Below are positions 37,404 to 48,014 of a stretch of 64,000 nt of DNA, piece by piece. A program made the position numbers and the translations under genes. The stretch spans positions 6,314,001-6,378,000 of the forward strand of contig NZ_CP036276.1 in the NCBI RefSeq assembly GCF_007747995.1, in the 5' to 3' direction. Below the pieces are notes generated by a model that saw only the letters and a program-made list of their open reading frames with translations, was not told the DNA's origin and searched no databases. The DNA is from Symmachiella dynata (GTDB lineage Bacteria > Planctomycetota > Planctomycetia > Planctomycetales > Planctomycetaceae). How positions within the stretch are numbered: position 1 is the stretch's first letter; every line of letters starts with the position of its first letter.

Positions 37404-39857
37404 CTAGGCGGCAGGTTGATCAGCGTTTGATGACATCCCGCGCGTGATATCTTCCGCAGCGGTCGTCTCTGTTTGGTAGAAATAATTGGCCACGAAATGC
37501 TCAGCGACAAAAATCCCAATCATGATCGCCAACACCCAAGGAAAAATTTCTCGTCCGACACGGCCTTGCCGGACTTGTCGTGTGAGGTTGTCGATATCAC
37601 GGGCCGCTTCGTAACGTCCTTCTCCAAACAGAGCATTCAGATCACTGGTCCCCAGCCGCGAAAGATCGCTTTCCGAGGCGACGGCATTGATGCTGAAGCC
37701 TCGTTCGAAGTCAATGTCAGCGTTGCGAGGGATGAGGCGATAATTCCCCAGCAGCCGCGCATCGTCAATCACCACTTCGTCTGCTCCCGGCGGAAGGTCC
37801 TTGCCCGGTTGTGTGCGATCCGGCTTGCGGACCAGCAACTGTTTGATCTCGAATTCGTCGGAGAGTTTGATGACGGGAATTTGTCCGGCGGTATAGTTGT
37901 AACGCTCATCGTCGTGCCGGGAAACGTATTGGGCCAATTGATCGCTGAGCACCACGGCGACGTTTACGGAGGTCACTAGATTACTCCACTCGCTGCGGTC
38001 AAACGGCGTGGTGATCATGATAATCCGGCCTTGGCCCACGGTGCGTTCAATGATCGCAGCAGTTTCGTTCGCATCGGTGTACGGCACGATCACGGTCGCA
38101 TCGTCGGCCGGTTTGGTCCGCCAGTGACGCGTGACGTTCACGCTCGCCAATTCGCTCGTGTCCCATTCAGCGAATGCCCGTAGCAGCGGATGCGTGAGGT
38201 TTCGCAAATCGAATTGTTCGTCCTCCCTGAAGGGGCGATTTGCCAATAAGTCCGCCGGCAGAATAGCCTGCGCGGTTTCATCGAGGTAACTGGCTTGGTT
38301 GACGTTCGGGCCTAAAAAGAGAATGGCCCCTCCTCCAGCTTCTAAAAATCGTTGCAGCGCTCGCCAATCGGCAAAACCGGGCTGCCCCACGTCCAGCCAA
38401 CAGACCACATCGAAACGGCTCAAATCCTCAGCAGCGAACTGCGCCGAGTCGATGACTTTGGTGCGATACGGCGAATCCCCCGAGAGTTCCAATTCCTCCG
38501 GCGACAAGGCTGTCCGAAAGAAATTGGCTTTCGTCGCATAATTGTCCGAGACGATCAGCACTTGCTTGGGAGGCTGAACTTCGATGGTGAAAGAAATGGC
38601 ATCGTCAAACGACAACGAATCGTCCGTCTCCAGTCGGACCTCTCCCTGCACCACCGGCCCGGTCAAGCCGCTGAGGGGAAACCGCACGCGGGTGGCGATC
38701 TGGTCGACCTGCACGTCGCTGCTCCCTTGGTCGATCATTTCACCAGCAGGACCTTGAATCGAAATTCCCACAGTCTTGGCGCCACTTCCGGTTCCAGTAC
38801 CGGTCACCGCTGCATCGACCGTTACCACTCCCCCTTGCGGAACCGTTTGGCTGGACAACCGCAAGTCGGTCAAACTGGTATTCGAAGGTTCCTCGACACC
38901 AACGTCGATCAAATACACCCCTAGCGCCGCTAAGCGTTCCAGTTCATTTTGCAACAACCGCGCTCCTTCGGGCTGCCAAGCGTGCTGGGATAAGTCCGTG
39001 AAAATATACAATTCCCGGACAAATTGATCTTCGAATTTCTCTCCATCCGCAACCGCACCTTGCCCACGACTGATGTCGTCCACTTGCAGGTCGACCACTG
39101 CGCGAATGCGGTCATTGATCGCTGCGGAGATTGCTGACGATTTTAATTCTTGAATCTGTGTTTGCGCGATGGCACGGTCGGGGCTGAAATGGATCGGCTC
39201 ATTCGATGCCGTGTCACTAATGGCGATGCGGCTCGATGCAGGGAGGTTGTTCAGATGCTGAGTGGCGATTTCCGCTGCCCGTTCCAACCGCGTCTTGTTT
39301 TCATATTTAAAATCCATGCTCAAACTGGTGTCGAACAGAAACACCGCCGCGACCGGCAGGTTTTCCGCCTGTTGAATGGTCGGTTGCGATATCGCCGCGG
39401 AAATCCGCCGTTGAAATGGCCAAACAACAAGTAGCAGAAACAGCACCAGCGTGCCGACAGCAACGCCCCCGCGTAAAAACGACCGCCGCTGGGCCAATTC
39501 ATAGTCCGGCAATTGTTTGCGGCGCCAAAAACGCAGCATGGCCCAATACCCCCCCGCTGCGGCTGCGAGAATGACGAGCGTCGTCACGATTTCACTGATC
39601 GACGGCGTATAATTGGCCGAGGGAACCGTGGGCCGCGCCAGCCCGATCACAATCAGTGCAATCACAGCCATGCGCAATAACAACAGCAACAAATGCCGCA
39701 ATCGCATCCGCCGCCGGTTGGCCCGTCGTTGCATCTGAATCAACCGCAATGCGGGAAACAGCAACTTTTTGGGTTTGGCCCGCAACAGAAAATGCAAAAT
39801 CACCGGAATGGCGGCCAGCGCCAAGAAGTAGAGCAGTTGTGGATTCTGCGGTGACAT
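37404..39857 (-). CDS. BatA-like membrane protein with VWA domain
   Basis: 817 residues. The N-terminus (ALAAIPVILHFLLRAKPKKLLFPALR) is the BatA N-terminal domain, with further membrane segments at about 57-75, 87-107 and 126-148. A VWA domain follows with VFLFDTSLSMDF, giving D-x-S-x-S of a complete metal site. The C-terminal half has an amidotransferase-like segment and a last membrane helix near 785. Such proteins normally sit in MoxR/DUF58/BatA clusters; no MoxR or DUF58 gene is next to it here. Confidence 0.88.
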   Translation of the reverse strand: MSPQNPQLLYFLALAAIPVILHFLLRAKPKKLLFPALRLIQMQRRANRRRMRLRHLLLLLLRMAVIALIVIGLARPTVPSANYTPSISEIVTTLVILAAAAGGYWAMLRFWRRKQLPDYELAQRRSFLRGGVAVGTLVLFLLLVVWPFQRRISAAISQPTIQQAENLPVAAVFLFDTSLSMDFKYENKTRLERAAEIATQHLNNLPASSRIAISDTASNEPIHFSPDRAIAQTQIQELKSSAISAAINDRIRAVVDLQVDDISRGQGAVADGEKFEDQFVRELYIFTDLSQHAWQPEGARLLQNELERLAALGVYLIDVGVEEPSNTSLTDLRLSSQTVPQGGVVTVDAAVTGTGTGSGAKTVGISIQGPAGEMIDQGSSDVQVDQIATRVRFPLSGLTGPVVQGEVRLETDDSLSFDDAISFTIEVQPPKQVLIVSDNYATKANFFRTALSPEELELSGDSPYRTKVIDSAQFAAEDLSRFDVVCWLDVGQPGFADWRALQRFLEAGGGAILFLGPNVNQASYLDETAQAILPADLLANRPFREDEQFDLRNLTHPLLRAFAEWDTSELASVNVTRHWRTKPADDATVIVPYTDANETAAIIERTVGQGRIIMITTPFDRSEWSNLVTSVNVAVVLSDQLAQYVSRHDDERYNYTAGQIPVIKLSDEFEIKQLLVRKPDRTQPGKDLPPGADEVVIDDARLLGNYRLIPRNADIDFERGFSINAVASESDLSRLGTSDLNALFGEGRYEAARDIDNLTRQVRQGRVGREIFPWVLAIMIGIFVAEHFVANYFYQTETTAAEDITRGMSSNADQPAA

Positions 39858-40132
39858 TTACGGGAGGGGTTCGAGAATGAAATGATTCTTTGGATGAGCG
39901 ACGGTTTTTACTGTGAGACAAGTTCGCGAACTAAAAACGGAGCATTGTGACCGCTATCGTCAAAGGACGTTGAATTGTGCTCCCCCTATCCTACAACAAT
40001 CCAGTAGTCGGCGTCCAATGCGCAGCTTCAGTATCAGTCGACTATAACCGCTTGATGTCACCCGTCACGGCAGCCACAAACGGGCGTTTGATTCTCCCAA
40101 AGCTAAGTGCGGATTTCATGTTGCTGCTCCGT

Positions 40133-41005
40133 TCAATTTGCCAATTCACTGTCACTGTCTGTTCGTCCCGGCGGCATGAGTCCATGCGGCTCAATGACCG
40201 GGCCGTAGAGATGCGGGCGACGGTCTGCGAAACGGTCAATTTCATGTTTGCCGGGCACTCGAACATAATGTTTATTCCGCACGCGGGACAGGTCGATTTC
40301 GGCGTAGAGAATCGCTTCGTTGTCGTGGGGCAAAGTTGCTAATGTGGCTCCGGTCGGGTCGGCGATGCGACTGTGTCCGATAAACGGAAACCCATTTTCC
40401 TCACCGACACGGTTCACAGCGATATAATACACGCCGTTCTCCATTGCCCGCGTGTTGATCGCGCTGGCAGCGGCACACTCGGAACCGGGAGGCCAATTGG
40501 TCGGCAAGGCGATCAAATCCGCCCCCTGCAATGCCAAGCAGCGCGCCGCTTCGGGAAAGGAGGCGTCGTAGCAGATATTCATGCCAACGTTCAATCCGTC
40601 GGCAGCGTGGACGGCGAATGGACGATCGCCATAGCTGGTGAACCGGTCGATGCCCAGAAACGGCAAGTGTACTTTGCGGTAACTTCCCAAGACCCCTGCG
40701 GGTCCCACCAAGACGGCGGCGTTGTAGAGACTGTCGCCTGCCGCTTCCAACATGCCGACGACAGCAAAACTGTTGGTCGCGGCACACGCTTCGGCGAGAC
40801 GTTGTGTCGACGGGCCAGGAATCGTCTCGGCATGTTCGAGCGCTTCCTCGCGACTGTCGAAACAATATCCCGTCAATACACATTCAGGAAACACGGTTAG
40901 CGTCGCGCCGGCGGCCGCGGTTTCTGTCAATTTTGAGATGATTTTAGCAAGATTCGCCGCGGGTTGTCCCAATGCGACATCCATCTGCACACCGGCAATT
41001 TTCAT
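40133..41005 (-). CDS. Nitrilase-superfamily carbon-nitrogen hydrolase
   Basis: 290 residues from the ATG at 41005; 43 codons of open frame upstream lack coding character. The Glu-Lys-Cys catalytic triad is E41 (FPECVLTGY), K111 ([10 protein letters not shown]) and C145 (ICYDASFPE). The enzyme hydrolyses a non-peptide amide or nitrile; the substrate cannot be read from the sequence. It is cytoplasmic. It is divergent from the TolC-like gene, with about 250 bp between the two starts. Confidence 0.92.
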   Translation of the reverse strand: MKIAGVQMDVALGQPAANLAKIISKLTETAAAGATLTVFPECVLTGYCFDSREEALEHAETIPGPSTQRLAEACAATNSFAVVGMLEAAGDSLYNAAVLVGPAGVLGSYRKVHLPFLGIDRFTSYGDRPFAVHAADGLNVGMNICYDASFPEAARCLALQGADLIALPTNWPPGSECAAASAINTRAMENGVYYIAVNRVGEENGFPFIGHSRIADPTGATLATLPHDNEAILYAEIDLSRVRNKHYVRVPGKHEIDRFADRRPHLYGPVIEPHGLMPPGRTDSDSELAN

Positions 41006-41254
41006 AGTCCCGACTCCACAGCATGTGTTTTGAGAGTGAACAGGGTCTGTACCATTTGGCAGCCCAAAGATCAACAATCGTCGCCGCTCTGGCCAACCTC
41101 GGCTGTGAGATGCCCAGCCGCCCTCAGGAAACATTCAATCCCAATGACTGTTACCGTCGATATAAACGTTATCCGCACGGTCCCAGCCGTGCGCGATTAC
41201 AAAATGACCCAAACTCCCCCGCAGTCTCTCGTCCTCTCCCCAGGGATGAATTCC

Positions 41255-42754
41255 ATGGAACGACCCTACCAGCGCCTGCGCCGCTTTGCGCTCAGTCTCC
41301 TCACCGCTGCTCCGTTGATAATGGCGTTGCCAGCAGGCGAACGAAACGCACAAGCCGAGGAACCGCTGCCCGGTCAAATCGATGCTGCACGGGCGGATGA
41401 TTCGGGAGTGGTCCATCTTTCCAACGCGGATTTGTTTATCGATTTTTCCGAAGCCGGCATGTCCACGATAAAACCGGCTCAGCCGGAGGCGATCCAACCC
41501 GAGCCGGGAATCGCCTATTCGCTGTCGGAATTGGAAGAGTTGGCGCTGACGACCAATCCGACATTACAGCAAGCGGCCGCCGAGATCATGCGACTCAATG
41601 GCGTGCGCGAACAGGTCGGGCTGCGGCCCAATCCGATTATGGGTTACCAAGCAGCGGAAGTCGGCAATGATGGATACGGTGGCCAACAAGGTTTGTTCAT
41701 CGGGCAGGAATTTGTCCGCGGCGGGAAGTTAGAATTGAATCGTGCCGTCGCAGGCAGTGCTGTTGAACAAGCCCGTTGGAAGCGGGAAACGCAGCAACAT
41801 CGCGTCATCAATACCGTCCGCCGCCGATTTTACGAATCACTCGGCGCGCATAAAACGTTGGAACTCGCGCTGGACTTACAAAAGCTGGCGCAACAGGCCG
41901 CAGAAATTGCGGGTAGTTTGGAGAACGCAGGGGAGGGGACCTATTCGCAGGTGCTGCAAGCTGAGATCGAAGCCCAGAGCAATTTGAATCTGGTCAATAC
42001 TTCGCGCGTCGTGCGTCAAACCTCGCTGAAACGTTTGTCGTTGGCCGTCGGTTCCCCGGAATTGCAACCGGAGAACCTCGTTGGCAGTCTCGATCAAACG
42101 CCGCCGGATCTGGAATACGATTCGGTCTGGAACTGGTTGACAGAAAACAGCCCGGAATTGCAGGCGGCGTATTATAATGTGCATCGCGCACGGTGGGCGA
42201 TCCAGCGTGCCGAAGTTGAACCGACTCCCAACATGGATGCTCAACTCGGTATCGCACAAGATTTTGCCACGGATTATACCATCGTCAACATCCAAGTCGG
42301 TTTTCCAATCCCGATCCACAACCGCAATCAAGGCAATATCACCGCCGCCCACGCGGAGCACATTCGCGCGTGCCGCGAAATTGAACGCCTGCGATTGGAT
42401 CTGCGCGACCGTCTCGCTACTGCGTTTCAAAGCTACCAGAACACGCGGATTCAGATGGAGAGTTACCGCGATCAAATCCTGCCTAAGGCCAAACAGAATC
42501 TCGATCTGGTGAGCCGTGGCTACAAAGAAGGACAACTCGATTATTTGCAATTGCTCACCGCGCAGCGAACCTATTTCCGCCAAAGTCTCGCAGCGGTGCA
42601 GGTGCAAACGGCCTTATGGTTGAGCGTTGTCCGCCTGCAGGGATTGCTGATTTCCGAAGGTCTCGGGGCGCCCGGTGAAATCGCCTCCGAAGTCACGCCG
42701 CCCGACATCAATACGGACTACCCCGTGGGGCTGTTTCCGATGATGTTGCCGTGA
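41255..42754 (+). CDS. TolC-family outer-membrane efflux protein
   Basis: 499 residues from the ATG at 41255 (ATG 41246 is also possible). A signal peptide (about residues 10-35) is followed by the two tandem outer-membrane efflux protein repeats, starting at SLSELEELALTTNPTLQQA and at LQAAYYNVHRARW. Heptad-like coiled-coil helices and the periplasmic motif GYKEGQLDYLQLL are in place. It would form the outer-membrane channel of a tripartite pump, possibly CusC-like metal efflux. No inner-membrane pump gene is adjacent. The reading frame continues past the TGA for 45 more codons with a membrane helix. Confidence 0.9.
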   Translation: MERPYQRLRRFALSLLTAAPLIMALPAGERNAQAEEPLPGQIDAARADDSGVVHLSNADLFIDFSEAGMSTIKPAQPEAIQPEPGIAYSLSELEELALTTNPTLQQAAAEIMRLNGVREQVGLRPNPIMGYQAAEVGNDGYGGQQGLFIGQEFVRGGKLELNRAVAGSAVEQARWKRETQQHRVINTVRRRFYESLGAHKTLELALDLQKLAQQAAEIAGSLENAGEGTYSQVLQAEIEAQSNLNLVNTSRVVRQTSLKRLSLAVGSPELQPENLVGSLDQTPPDLEYDSVWNWLTENSPELQAAYYNVHRARWAIQRAEVEPTPNMDAQLGIAQDFATDYTIVNIQVGFPIPIHNRNQGNITAAHAEHIRACREIERLRLDLRDRLATAFQSYQNTRIQMESYRDQILPKAKQNLDLVSRGYKEGQLDYLQLLTAQRTYFRQSLAAVQVQTALWLSVVRLQGLLISEGLGAPGEIASEVTPPDINTDYPVGLFPMMLP

Positions 42755-42892
42755 TTAGAGATTGTCGCCTTCCTCGGCATCGTTGTGGCCATTGGCCTGA
42801 CTGCCGTGTTCTTGCTGGACAATTCGCCGCCGATGCTGCAGAATCGCTCGCGGCAGCTTGCTGAGGGCGTGCATCCACAAATCCCCTGTTGA
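42755..42892 (+). other. In-frame extension after the TolC stop codon
   Basis: Directly after the TGA of the TolC-family gene, the same frame stays open for 45 codons. It reads a glutamate, a 20-residue hydrophobic segment (IVAFLGIVVAIGLTAVFLL) and a polar tail to a second TGA at 42890. No ATG is available. It could be a readthrough extension, a small protein with a non-ATG start, or chance. Confidence 0.35.
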
Positions 42893-43020
42893 ATGTGGTG
42901 GCGCGCGCGAATCCATCGGAAGGTTTCGCTCAGCATTGACGATTGGCCACACGACAAACAACCAATGGGCAGACCATTCCATTCATTGACCGTCACATTT
43001 CGCAACAAGGATTCACAGCG

Positions 43021-44556
43021 ATGGGAATTTATCTGGGCATCGACGTGGGCACCAGCGGCACGAAGACGTTGGCTATTCGAGAAGACGGACAGATCGTCGC
43101 ATCCGCCACAGCTGAGTATCCCCTCGACAGCCCCAAACCGGGATGGTCCGAACAAGACCCGGCCGATTGGTGGCAAGCTGCCGTCCGCACTGTCAAACAG
43201 GTTCTGAAAGCTGGAAAGATCAAACCGGCCGATGTCGCTGGGATCGGCTTGAGCGGACAAATGCACGGCAGCGTCTTTTTAGACCGCGACCACAACGTCA
43301 TCCGCCCGGCGCTGTTATGGAACGACCAGCGAACCGCTGCTCAATGTGCCGAGATCGAAGCCAAGGCCGGTGGACGCAAAAAACTGATCAACATGGTTGC
43401 CAACCCGGCGCTGACCGGATTCACGGCTCCCAAGATCCTTTGGCTCCGCGAACACGAACCGCGCAACTATGCTCGTACGGCGAAGATTCTATTGCCTAAG
43501 GACTACGTTCGGTTCCGGCTCACCGGTGAATTTGCCACGGAAGTCAGCGACGCATCGGGAACGTTGTTATTGGATGTCAAACGTCGACGGTGGTGCAAAC
43601 CGCTGCTCAAAAAACTGGACATTGACCCAGAATTGCTGCCGCCGGTTTATGAATCCGAAGAAGTCAGCGGCAAGCTTTCGCCGATCGCTGCCAAACAAAT
43701 GGGCCTGGCCGCCGGCGTACCGGTGGTGGGAGGCGGAGGAGATCAAGCGGCCGGTGCGATCGGCAACGGCATCGTCCGCCGCGGTGTGATTTCCGCCACG
43801 ATGGGCACCAGCGGCGTTGTCTTCGCGCACAGCGACGAAGTGCAGATCGACCCCCAAGGCCGCGTGCATACATTTTGTCATGCGGTCCGCGACAAGTGGC
43901 ATGTGATGGGGGTCGTCTTGTCGGCAGGAGGCAGTTTTCAGTGGTATCGAAATCAATTGGGCGCCGCCGAAGTGAAAGCCGCCCGTCGCCAAAAAGTTGA
44001 TCCTTACGAATTGTTAACTGCCGAAGCGTCCGAAGCTCCGGCGGGCTGTGAAGGGTTGTATTTTCTCCCCTACCTAACCGGCGAACGGACACCGCATGCG
44101 GACCCCCATGCGCGCGGCGCTTGGATTGGGTTATCACTGCGGCACGGCAAACCGCATTTGATTCGCTCGGTGATGGAAGGGGCAACGTACGCCATGCGGG
44201 ATTGCTTGGAAATCATCGAGGGTATGAAAATCCCCGTCCGCGAAATCCGTCTCTCCGGCGGCGGCGCCCGCAGCCCCTTTTGGCGGCAAATGCAAGCGGA
44301 CATTTATGGCAAGCCAGTCATGACCATCAACGCCGAAGAAGGCCCCGCTTACGGCGTCGCCTTGCTCGCCGCAGCCGGAACAGGCGCCTATAAAGACGTT
44401 GTCGAGGCGTGTGCGGCAGCCATCGACACGACCAGTCGTACCACTCCCGACCGCAAAACCAAAGCCGCCTACAACCGCGCCTATCCCCTGTACGGCAAGT
44501 TGTATCAATCCCTCAAGACGGACTACGCAGCCATCGCCGAGTTGGTCGAATCATAG
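43021..44556 (+). CDS. xylB: Xylulokinase
   Basis: 511 residues from the ATG at 43021, with AAGGA before it. The FGGY-kinase signature begins [19 protein letters not shown], with [13 protein letters not shown] for sugar recognition, catalytic aspartate in [14 protein letters not shown], and a C-terminal ATP-binding segment ([20 protein letters not shown]). It phosphorylates D-xylulose to xylulose 5-phosphate. No xylose isomerase or transporter lies beside it. A nested-hairpin repeat lies 35 bp after the stop codon. Confidence 0.93.
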   Translation: MGIYLGIDVGTSGTKTLAIREDGQIVASATAEYPLDSPKPGWSEQDPADWWQAAVRTVKQVLKAGKIKPADVAGIGLSGQMHGSVFLDRDHNVIRPALLWNDQRTAAQCAEIEAKAGGRKKLINMVANPALTGFTAPKILWLREHEPRNYARTAKILLPKDYVRFRLTGEFATEVSDASGTLLLDVKRRRWCKPLLKKLDIDPELLPPVYESEEVSGKLSPIAAKQMGLAAGVPVVGGGGDQAAGAIGNGIVRRGVISATMGTSGVVFAHSDEVQIDPQGRVHTFCHAVRDKWHVMGVVLSAGGSFQWYRNQLGAAEVKAARRQKVDPYELLTAEASEAPAGCEGLYFLPYLTGERTPHADPHARGAWIGLSLRHGKPHLIRSVMEGATYAMRDCLEIIEGMKIPVREIRLSGGGARSPFWRQMQADIYGKPVMTINAEEGPAYGVALLAAAGTGAYKDVVEACAAAIDTTSRTTPDRKTKAAYNRAYPLYGKLYQSLKTDYAAIAELVES

Positions 44557-44590
44557 TAGCCCATCGAAAAATGGGTGCCGATGGTCATGA

Positions 44591-44671
44591 TGGGTGCCAC
44601 TGGCGGCTTGTCCGCCAGTGCAGAATTTGTGACCGGCAATACACTGCTGGGCAAGCCAGCAGTGGCACCCA
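44591..44671. repeat. GGGTGCCACTGGCGG-type nested hairpin repeat, copy 1
   Basis: Starts GGGTGCCACTGGCGGCTTG and ends CAGCAGTGGCACCC. Each arm folds on itself (CACTGGCGG/CCGCCAGTG and CACTGCTGG/CCAGCAGTG), and the arms are inverted copies of each other. A second copy is at 49578-49683. Confidence 0.9.
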
Positions 44672-44859
44672 ACTTTAGGATGTTAAACAGTATTTCAACG
44701 AGCCGAGCGTGTTCAGCATGGCGAATTCTTGAATCAACCGCTCGCATCTGTTCGCAGGATTTCTCATTTTTCAGCGATTTACGAGCGCCCCTGTCTGTCC
44801 TCGCCGCTAGAATGACTGAAGCTCGCAGTATCGCATCCCACACGAATGAAAGAGATGGC

Positions 44860-45819
44860 ATGGCTGCACTGTTCATTACTGAAGACGAGGTTCGCGACCT
44901 ATTGGATATGGAAACGGCCATCGAAGTCGTGGAACAGGCGTTTGTCGCTCTTGCCGAAGGAACCGCAGAGAACGTTCCGCGTGCACGAGCCTTCGCACCC
45001 GGCCCGTTCTTTTTGCATACCATGTCAGCCACGGCCGACTATCTGGGGGTCTCCGGCTGGAAAAACTACTCTAGCCGGCCCGGGTATGTCGAATTTCTCG
45101 TCGGCCTGTATTCCATCGAAACTGGCAAACTGATCGCGCTGATCGAGGCCGATTATCTCGGCCAACTCCGCACCGGCGCCGCCAGCGGTGTCGCCACCGA
45201 TTACATGGCGCGGCCTGATTCTAAAGTTGTGGGTGTTTTTGGCACCGGCAAACAGGCCCGCACCCAATTAAAAGCAGTCTGCGAAACCCGCAAGATTAAT
45301 TATGTCGAGGTCTACAGCCGCAACGACGAAAACCGCCGCCGGTTCGCTGACGAGATGTCTGAATTGTGCAACACCGAAGTCGAACCGGTCCATGCGCCCG
45401 ACACGGCTGCGACGGAGAAGGATATTGTGATTACCGCCACCGGCAGCTCCGCTCCGGTGTTCGATGGCCGCGTCCTGGATGAAGGGACGCATCTCAATGT
45501 CGTCGGTTCGAATTTTTTGCAGAAAGCGGAAATCGACGTCACCACGGTTCGCCGCGCCGATGTCATTGCTTGTGACAGCATTGCCCAATGCCAATTGGAA
45601 GCGGGTGATTTCTCTGCAGCACTGACCGAACACGCAATCGATTGGCCGCTGATGCACGAACTGTCAGCAATCGTTACGGGTCGCAACACGGGCCGTCCGC
45701 AAAAAGATAGCGTCACGCTGTTCAAATCGACTGGCCTAGCAATTGAGGATGTCGCCTTAGCGGCAAAACTCGTGGACTTGGCGACCAAAGAGCGGATCGG
45801 GAAACCACTGCCGTTTTAA
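44860..45819 (+). CDS. Ornithine cyclodeaminase / mu-crystallin family protein
   Basis: 319 residues from the ATG at 44860; 95 upstream codons of open frame overlap the repeat and are not coding. The family core has the substrate-contact segment YLGQLRTGAASGVATDYMA and the Rossmann motif VVGVFGTGKQARTQL. Members reduce ornithine, alanine, imino acids or related compounds with NAD(P); the exact substrate is not readable here. It is monocistronic, convergent with the BshB1-like gene. Confidence 0.9.
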   Translation: MAALFITEDEVRDLLDMETAIEVVEQAFVALAEGTAENVPRARAFAPGPFFLHTMSATADYLGVSGWKNYSSRPGYVEFLVGLYSIETGKLIALIEADYLGQLRTGAASGVATDYMARPDSKVVGVFGTGKQARTQLKAVCETRKINYVEVYSRNDENRRRFADEMSELCNTEVEPVHAPDTAATEKDIVITATGSSAPVFDGRVLDEGTHLNVVGSNFLQKAEIDVTTVRRADVIACDSIAQCQLEAGDFSAALTEHAIDWPLMHELSAIVTGRNTGRPQKDSVTLFKSTGLAIEDVALAAKLVDLATKERIGKPLPF

Positions 45820-45844
45820 TGCGGCCGCGGTCATGCCGTGAGAT

Positions 45845-46552
45845 TCAAATCAGCGATTCCAGACTGCCCAGCCCAATTTCCTCACGGCTGGCAAACGGCT
45901 CACCGTATCCCTTGCCGATGGTCCAACCCCAATACCGCGCGCGATCTCGAATGTCGTCAAGAATCGTGGGGAACTCCGTGGACCTGTCAGTAATGACTTG
46001 GCTTTCGTAACAACGAATCGATTCCATTTTGGTCTCGATGTGCTCACTGATATCGAGCACCAGCGATGGCTTCGGGTGGATCCGCAGATGGATGCTCCAA
46101 AAATAGAGGATGCGCGGTGGCCAAAATGGCTCGGCCGGCAGATCGGTCCGCGAGAGTTTCGACCAGAACCGAGCCGCATCACAGAGCGCACTCGCCACAA
46201 CATGATCGGGGTGTGCATCATCCCAGTACGGAGCCAAGATCGTTTGCGGACGTGTCCGCCGAAACACGCCGGCCAATGCCCGCCGCGCTTGCAAGGTATG
46301 TTCTAGGCTGCGGTTGGGGAGTCCCAGGTTTTCGCGAAAATCGAGCCCCAGCACTTCTGTAGCAGCGGCAGTTTCGCGTTGGCGAATTGCCGGTGTGCCG
46401 TGCGGCGTCGGTTCTCCGCTGGTCAGTTCCACAACACCGACCCGCAGTCCCTGTTGCCGACTGAGCAGGATGGTGCCGCCGACACTGATTTCCGCATCAT
46501 CGGGGTGCGGAGCAACGACAAGCAGATCGAGCGGGGTTTCCGGATCAGTCAT
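45845..46552 (-). CDS. bshB1: PIG-L deacetylase, BshB1-like
   Basis: 235 residues of the LmbE/PIG-L zinc deacetylase family. The zinc motif H15-P-D17-D18-A-E20 (APHPDDAE) and the later HPDH (YWDDAHPDHVV) are complete. The C-terminus (RARYWGWTIGKGYGEPFASREEIGL) is the pattern of BshB1, which removes the acetyl group from GlcNAc-malate in bacillithiol synthesis. Other parts of that pathway (bshA, bshC) are not in the window. It lies 40 bp after the LarA-like gene on the same strand. Confidence 0.85.
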   Translation of the reverse strand: MTDPETPLDLLVVAPHPDDAEISVGGTILLSRQQGLRVGVVELTSGEPTPHGTPAIRQRETAAATEVLGLDFRENLGLPNRSLEHTLQARRALAGVFRRTRPQTILAPYWDDAHPDHVVASALCDAARFWSKLSRTDLPAEPFWPPRILYFWSIHLRIHPKPSLVLDISEHIETKMESIRCYESQVITDRSTEFPTILDDIRDRARYWGWTIGKGYGEPFASREEIGLGSLESLI

Positions 46553-46591
46553 GAGTCTCTCGCCATGTTCGAAGAAATCCAGACGGATGTA

Positions 46592-47812
46592 TTAAGACCG
46601 CACGTTCCCGTACGCGTGTTGCGCCCCATCCAGAAAAATACAGGATGCCGCCTCGGCAACGATCGCATCAACAGCACTCTCACTGGCCAACGGCTGCATA
46701 TGCAATTCCAAGACGATACTGTCACGGACGTTGCTCAACAGATGCACCTCCGCCCAGCCGAGGGCATCAGCCAATTGCAGGGCTGGAATGAGGTCTGGTG
46801 GAGACAAATCACAGAGCGGTTGAATCGCATCGCGAGGTTCGTCACTGCCACGGATCAGCTGCATGCCATCGCCCGGCTCGGCGGACAATTCCGAAAGGAT
46901 CACAATCCGGCCGCCCCGCGTGACCAGCCGACGGGCATTGGCCACTGCTGTTCCGACTTGATCCCAGCTATGTCCTCCCGCATCCGCGCTAACGGCCGCC
47001 ACCACGACCTCGGCACGTTCATCGACTTGCAGCCGCCAATGATCACCCAACAATGAAATGCCGCGTCGCAACACCGACTCGTTGGCTCCGCTCAACACGG
47101 TCAAGACTTCGCCACGCCCGGCAGCGATCACCTGCACACTGACCTGCGTGCCGAGCAACCAAGCAACTTCATCGACAAGTTGCCGAAAGGGGCGTTCTTC
47201 ATCGGGACCGAGTTCGCTGTGCCCCTGTCCCTGCGCACGGCCAAATGCATCGGCCGAGGAGAGCCCTGGATAGAACACGCTATTGGTTCCGCGATATCCC
47301 ATGACCGGATCGAAGGTGATTTGACCGATGCTCAGCACAAAATCGGCTTCGACCAAATTGCGGGAAAGATAAATCCGCTGGCCTCCCGCCGTCGTGGCGA
47401 CATACGCATTCTGGTTTTCATCGGCCGGGTCGTGGATTTCCCATTCGACTTGCGCTTGGATCGTATCGGCCAACCGACTGCGGGGATCGATCAATAAACC
47501 ATTGCCTGATGAGGCAGGCTGCAAAATCGTCACATCGCCCGGTTCGATGCCGCAAGCGATGAGAATCTCGCAGACACCAGCGACAATCTCCGCCGCCCGC
47601 GGAGTGTGATGGTCGACAGCCAGTACCACTTTGTCGCCGGGCACGACGCACTGCGACAGTGGAGGAAAATCGAGCGGCTGCTCGAAAGCGGTCTTGAGAT
47701 CCGCGTCGAAATCAGCCGTAGGATGCGGAAGCGCTAATTGCGCTTGGAGTTGCGACGGATCGCAATCACATTCATAAACGCGGCGTTGGCCGTAGTGCAG
47801 TGAAATGGACAC
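46592..47812 (-). CDS. LarA-like (DUF2088) protein
   Basis: 406 residues. The N-terminal domain has VDHHTPRAAE, the region that in lactate racemase LarA contacts the substrate and nickel-pincer cofactor, and IGQITFDPVMGYRGTNSVFYPGLSS matching the family's middle motif. LarA homologs racemise or epimerise 2-hydroxy acids; many paralogs have unknown substrates. The cofactor genes larB, larC and larE are not here. It is the first gene of a likely two-gene unit with bshB1 and is divergent from the sigma factor gene. Confidence 0.82.
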   Translation of the reverse strand: MSISLHYGQRRVYECDCDPSQLQAQLALPHPTADFDADLKTAFEQPLDFPPLSQCVVPGDKVVLAVDHHTPRAAEIVAGVCEILIACGIEPGDVTILQPASSGNGLLIDPRSRLADTIQAQVEWEIHDPADENQNAYVATTAGGQRIYLSRNLVEADFVLSIGQITFDPVMGYRGTNSVFYPGLSSADAFGRAQGQGHSELGPDEERPFRQLVDEVAWLLGTQVSVQVIAAGRGEVLTVLSGANESVLRRGISLLGDHWRLQVDERAEVVVAAVSADAGGHSWDQVGTAVANARRLVTRGGRIVILSELSAEPGDGMQLIRGSDEPRDAIQPLCDLSPPDLIPALQLADALGWAEVHLLSNVRDSIVLELHMQPLASESAVDAIVAEAASCIFLDGAQHAYGNVRS

Positions 47813-48014
47813 AGTAAAAAACTCGCCGAATAATCCTCAAAATGCCTCATACCCATCAGGCAGAGGACGCAACTTACGGGAACGTATTAGTGACATCCGA
47901 CGCTGGCGTCACTATAGTGGGAAGTACCGAGACGTCAACTGGGGCGGCGTCTGCGGCGGTCGAGAGACCAGTCCGAGAAATTCAGCAGCTAAGTTGCAGC
48001 GCGAGAAGAAAGCC

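Noticed and set aside
42718-43266. 182-codon minus-strand frame between the TolC-like gene and xylB
   Set aside because: Overlaps the start of xylB, has no ribosome site or family features.
47805-48014. N-terminal 70-residue extension of the sigma factor
   Set aside because: Overlaps the start of the divergent LarA-like gene, has no conserved region 1 features, and a GTG at 48015 gives a standard ECF length.
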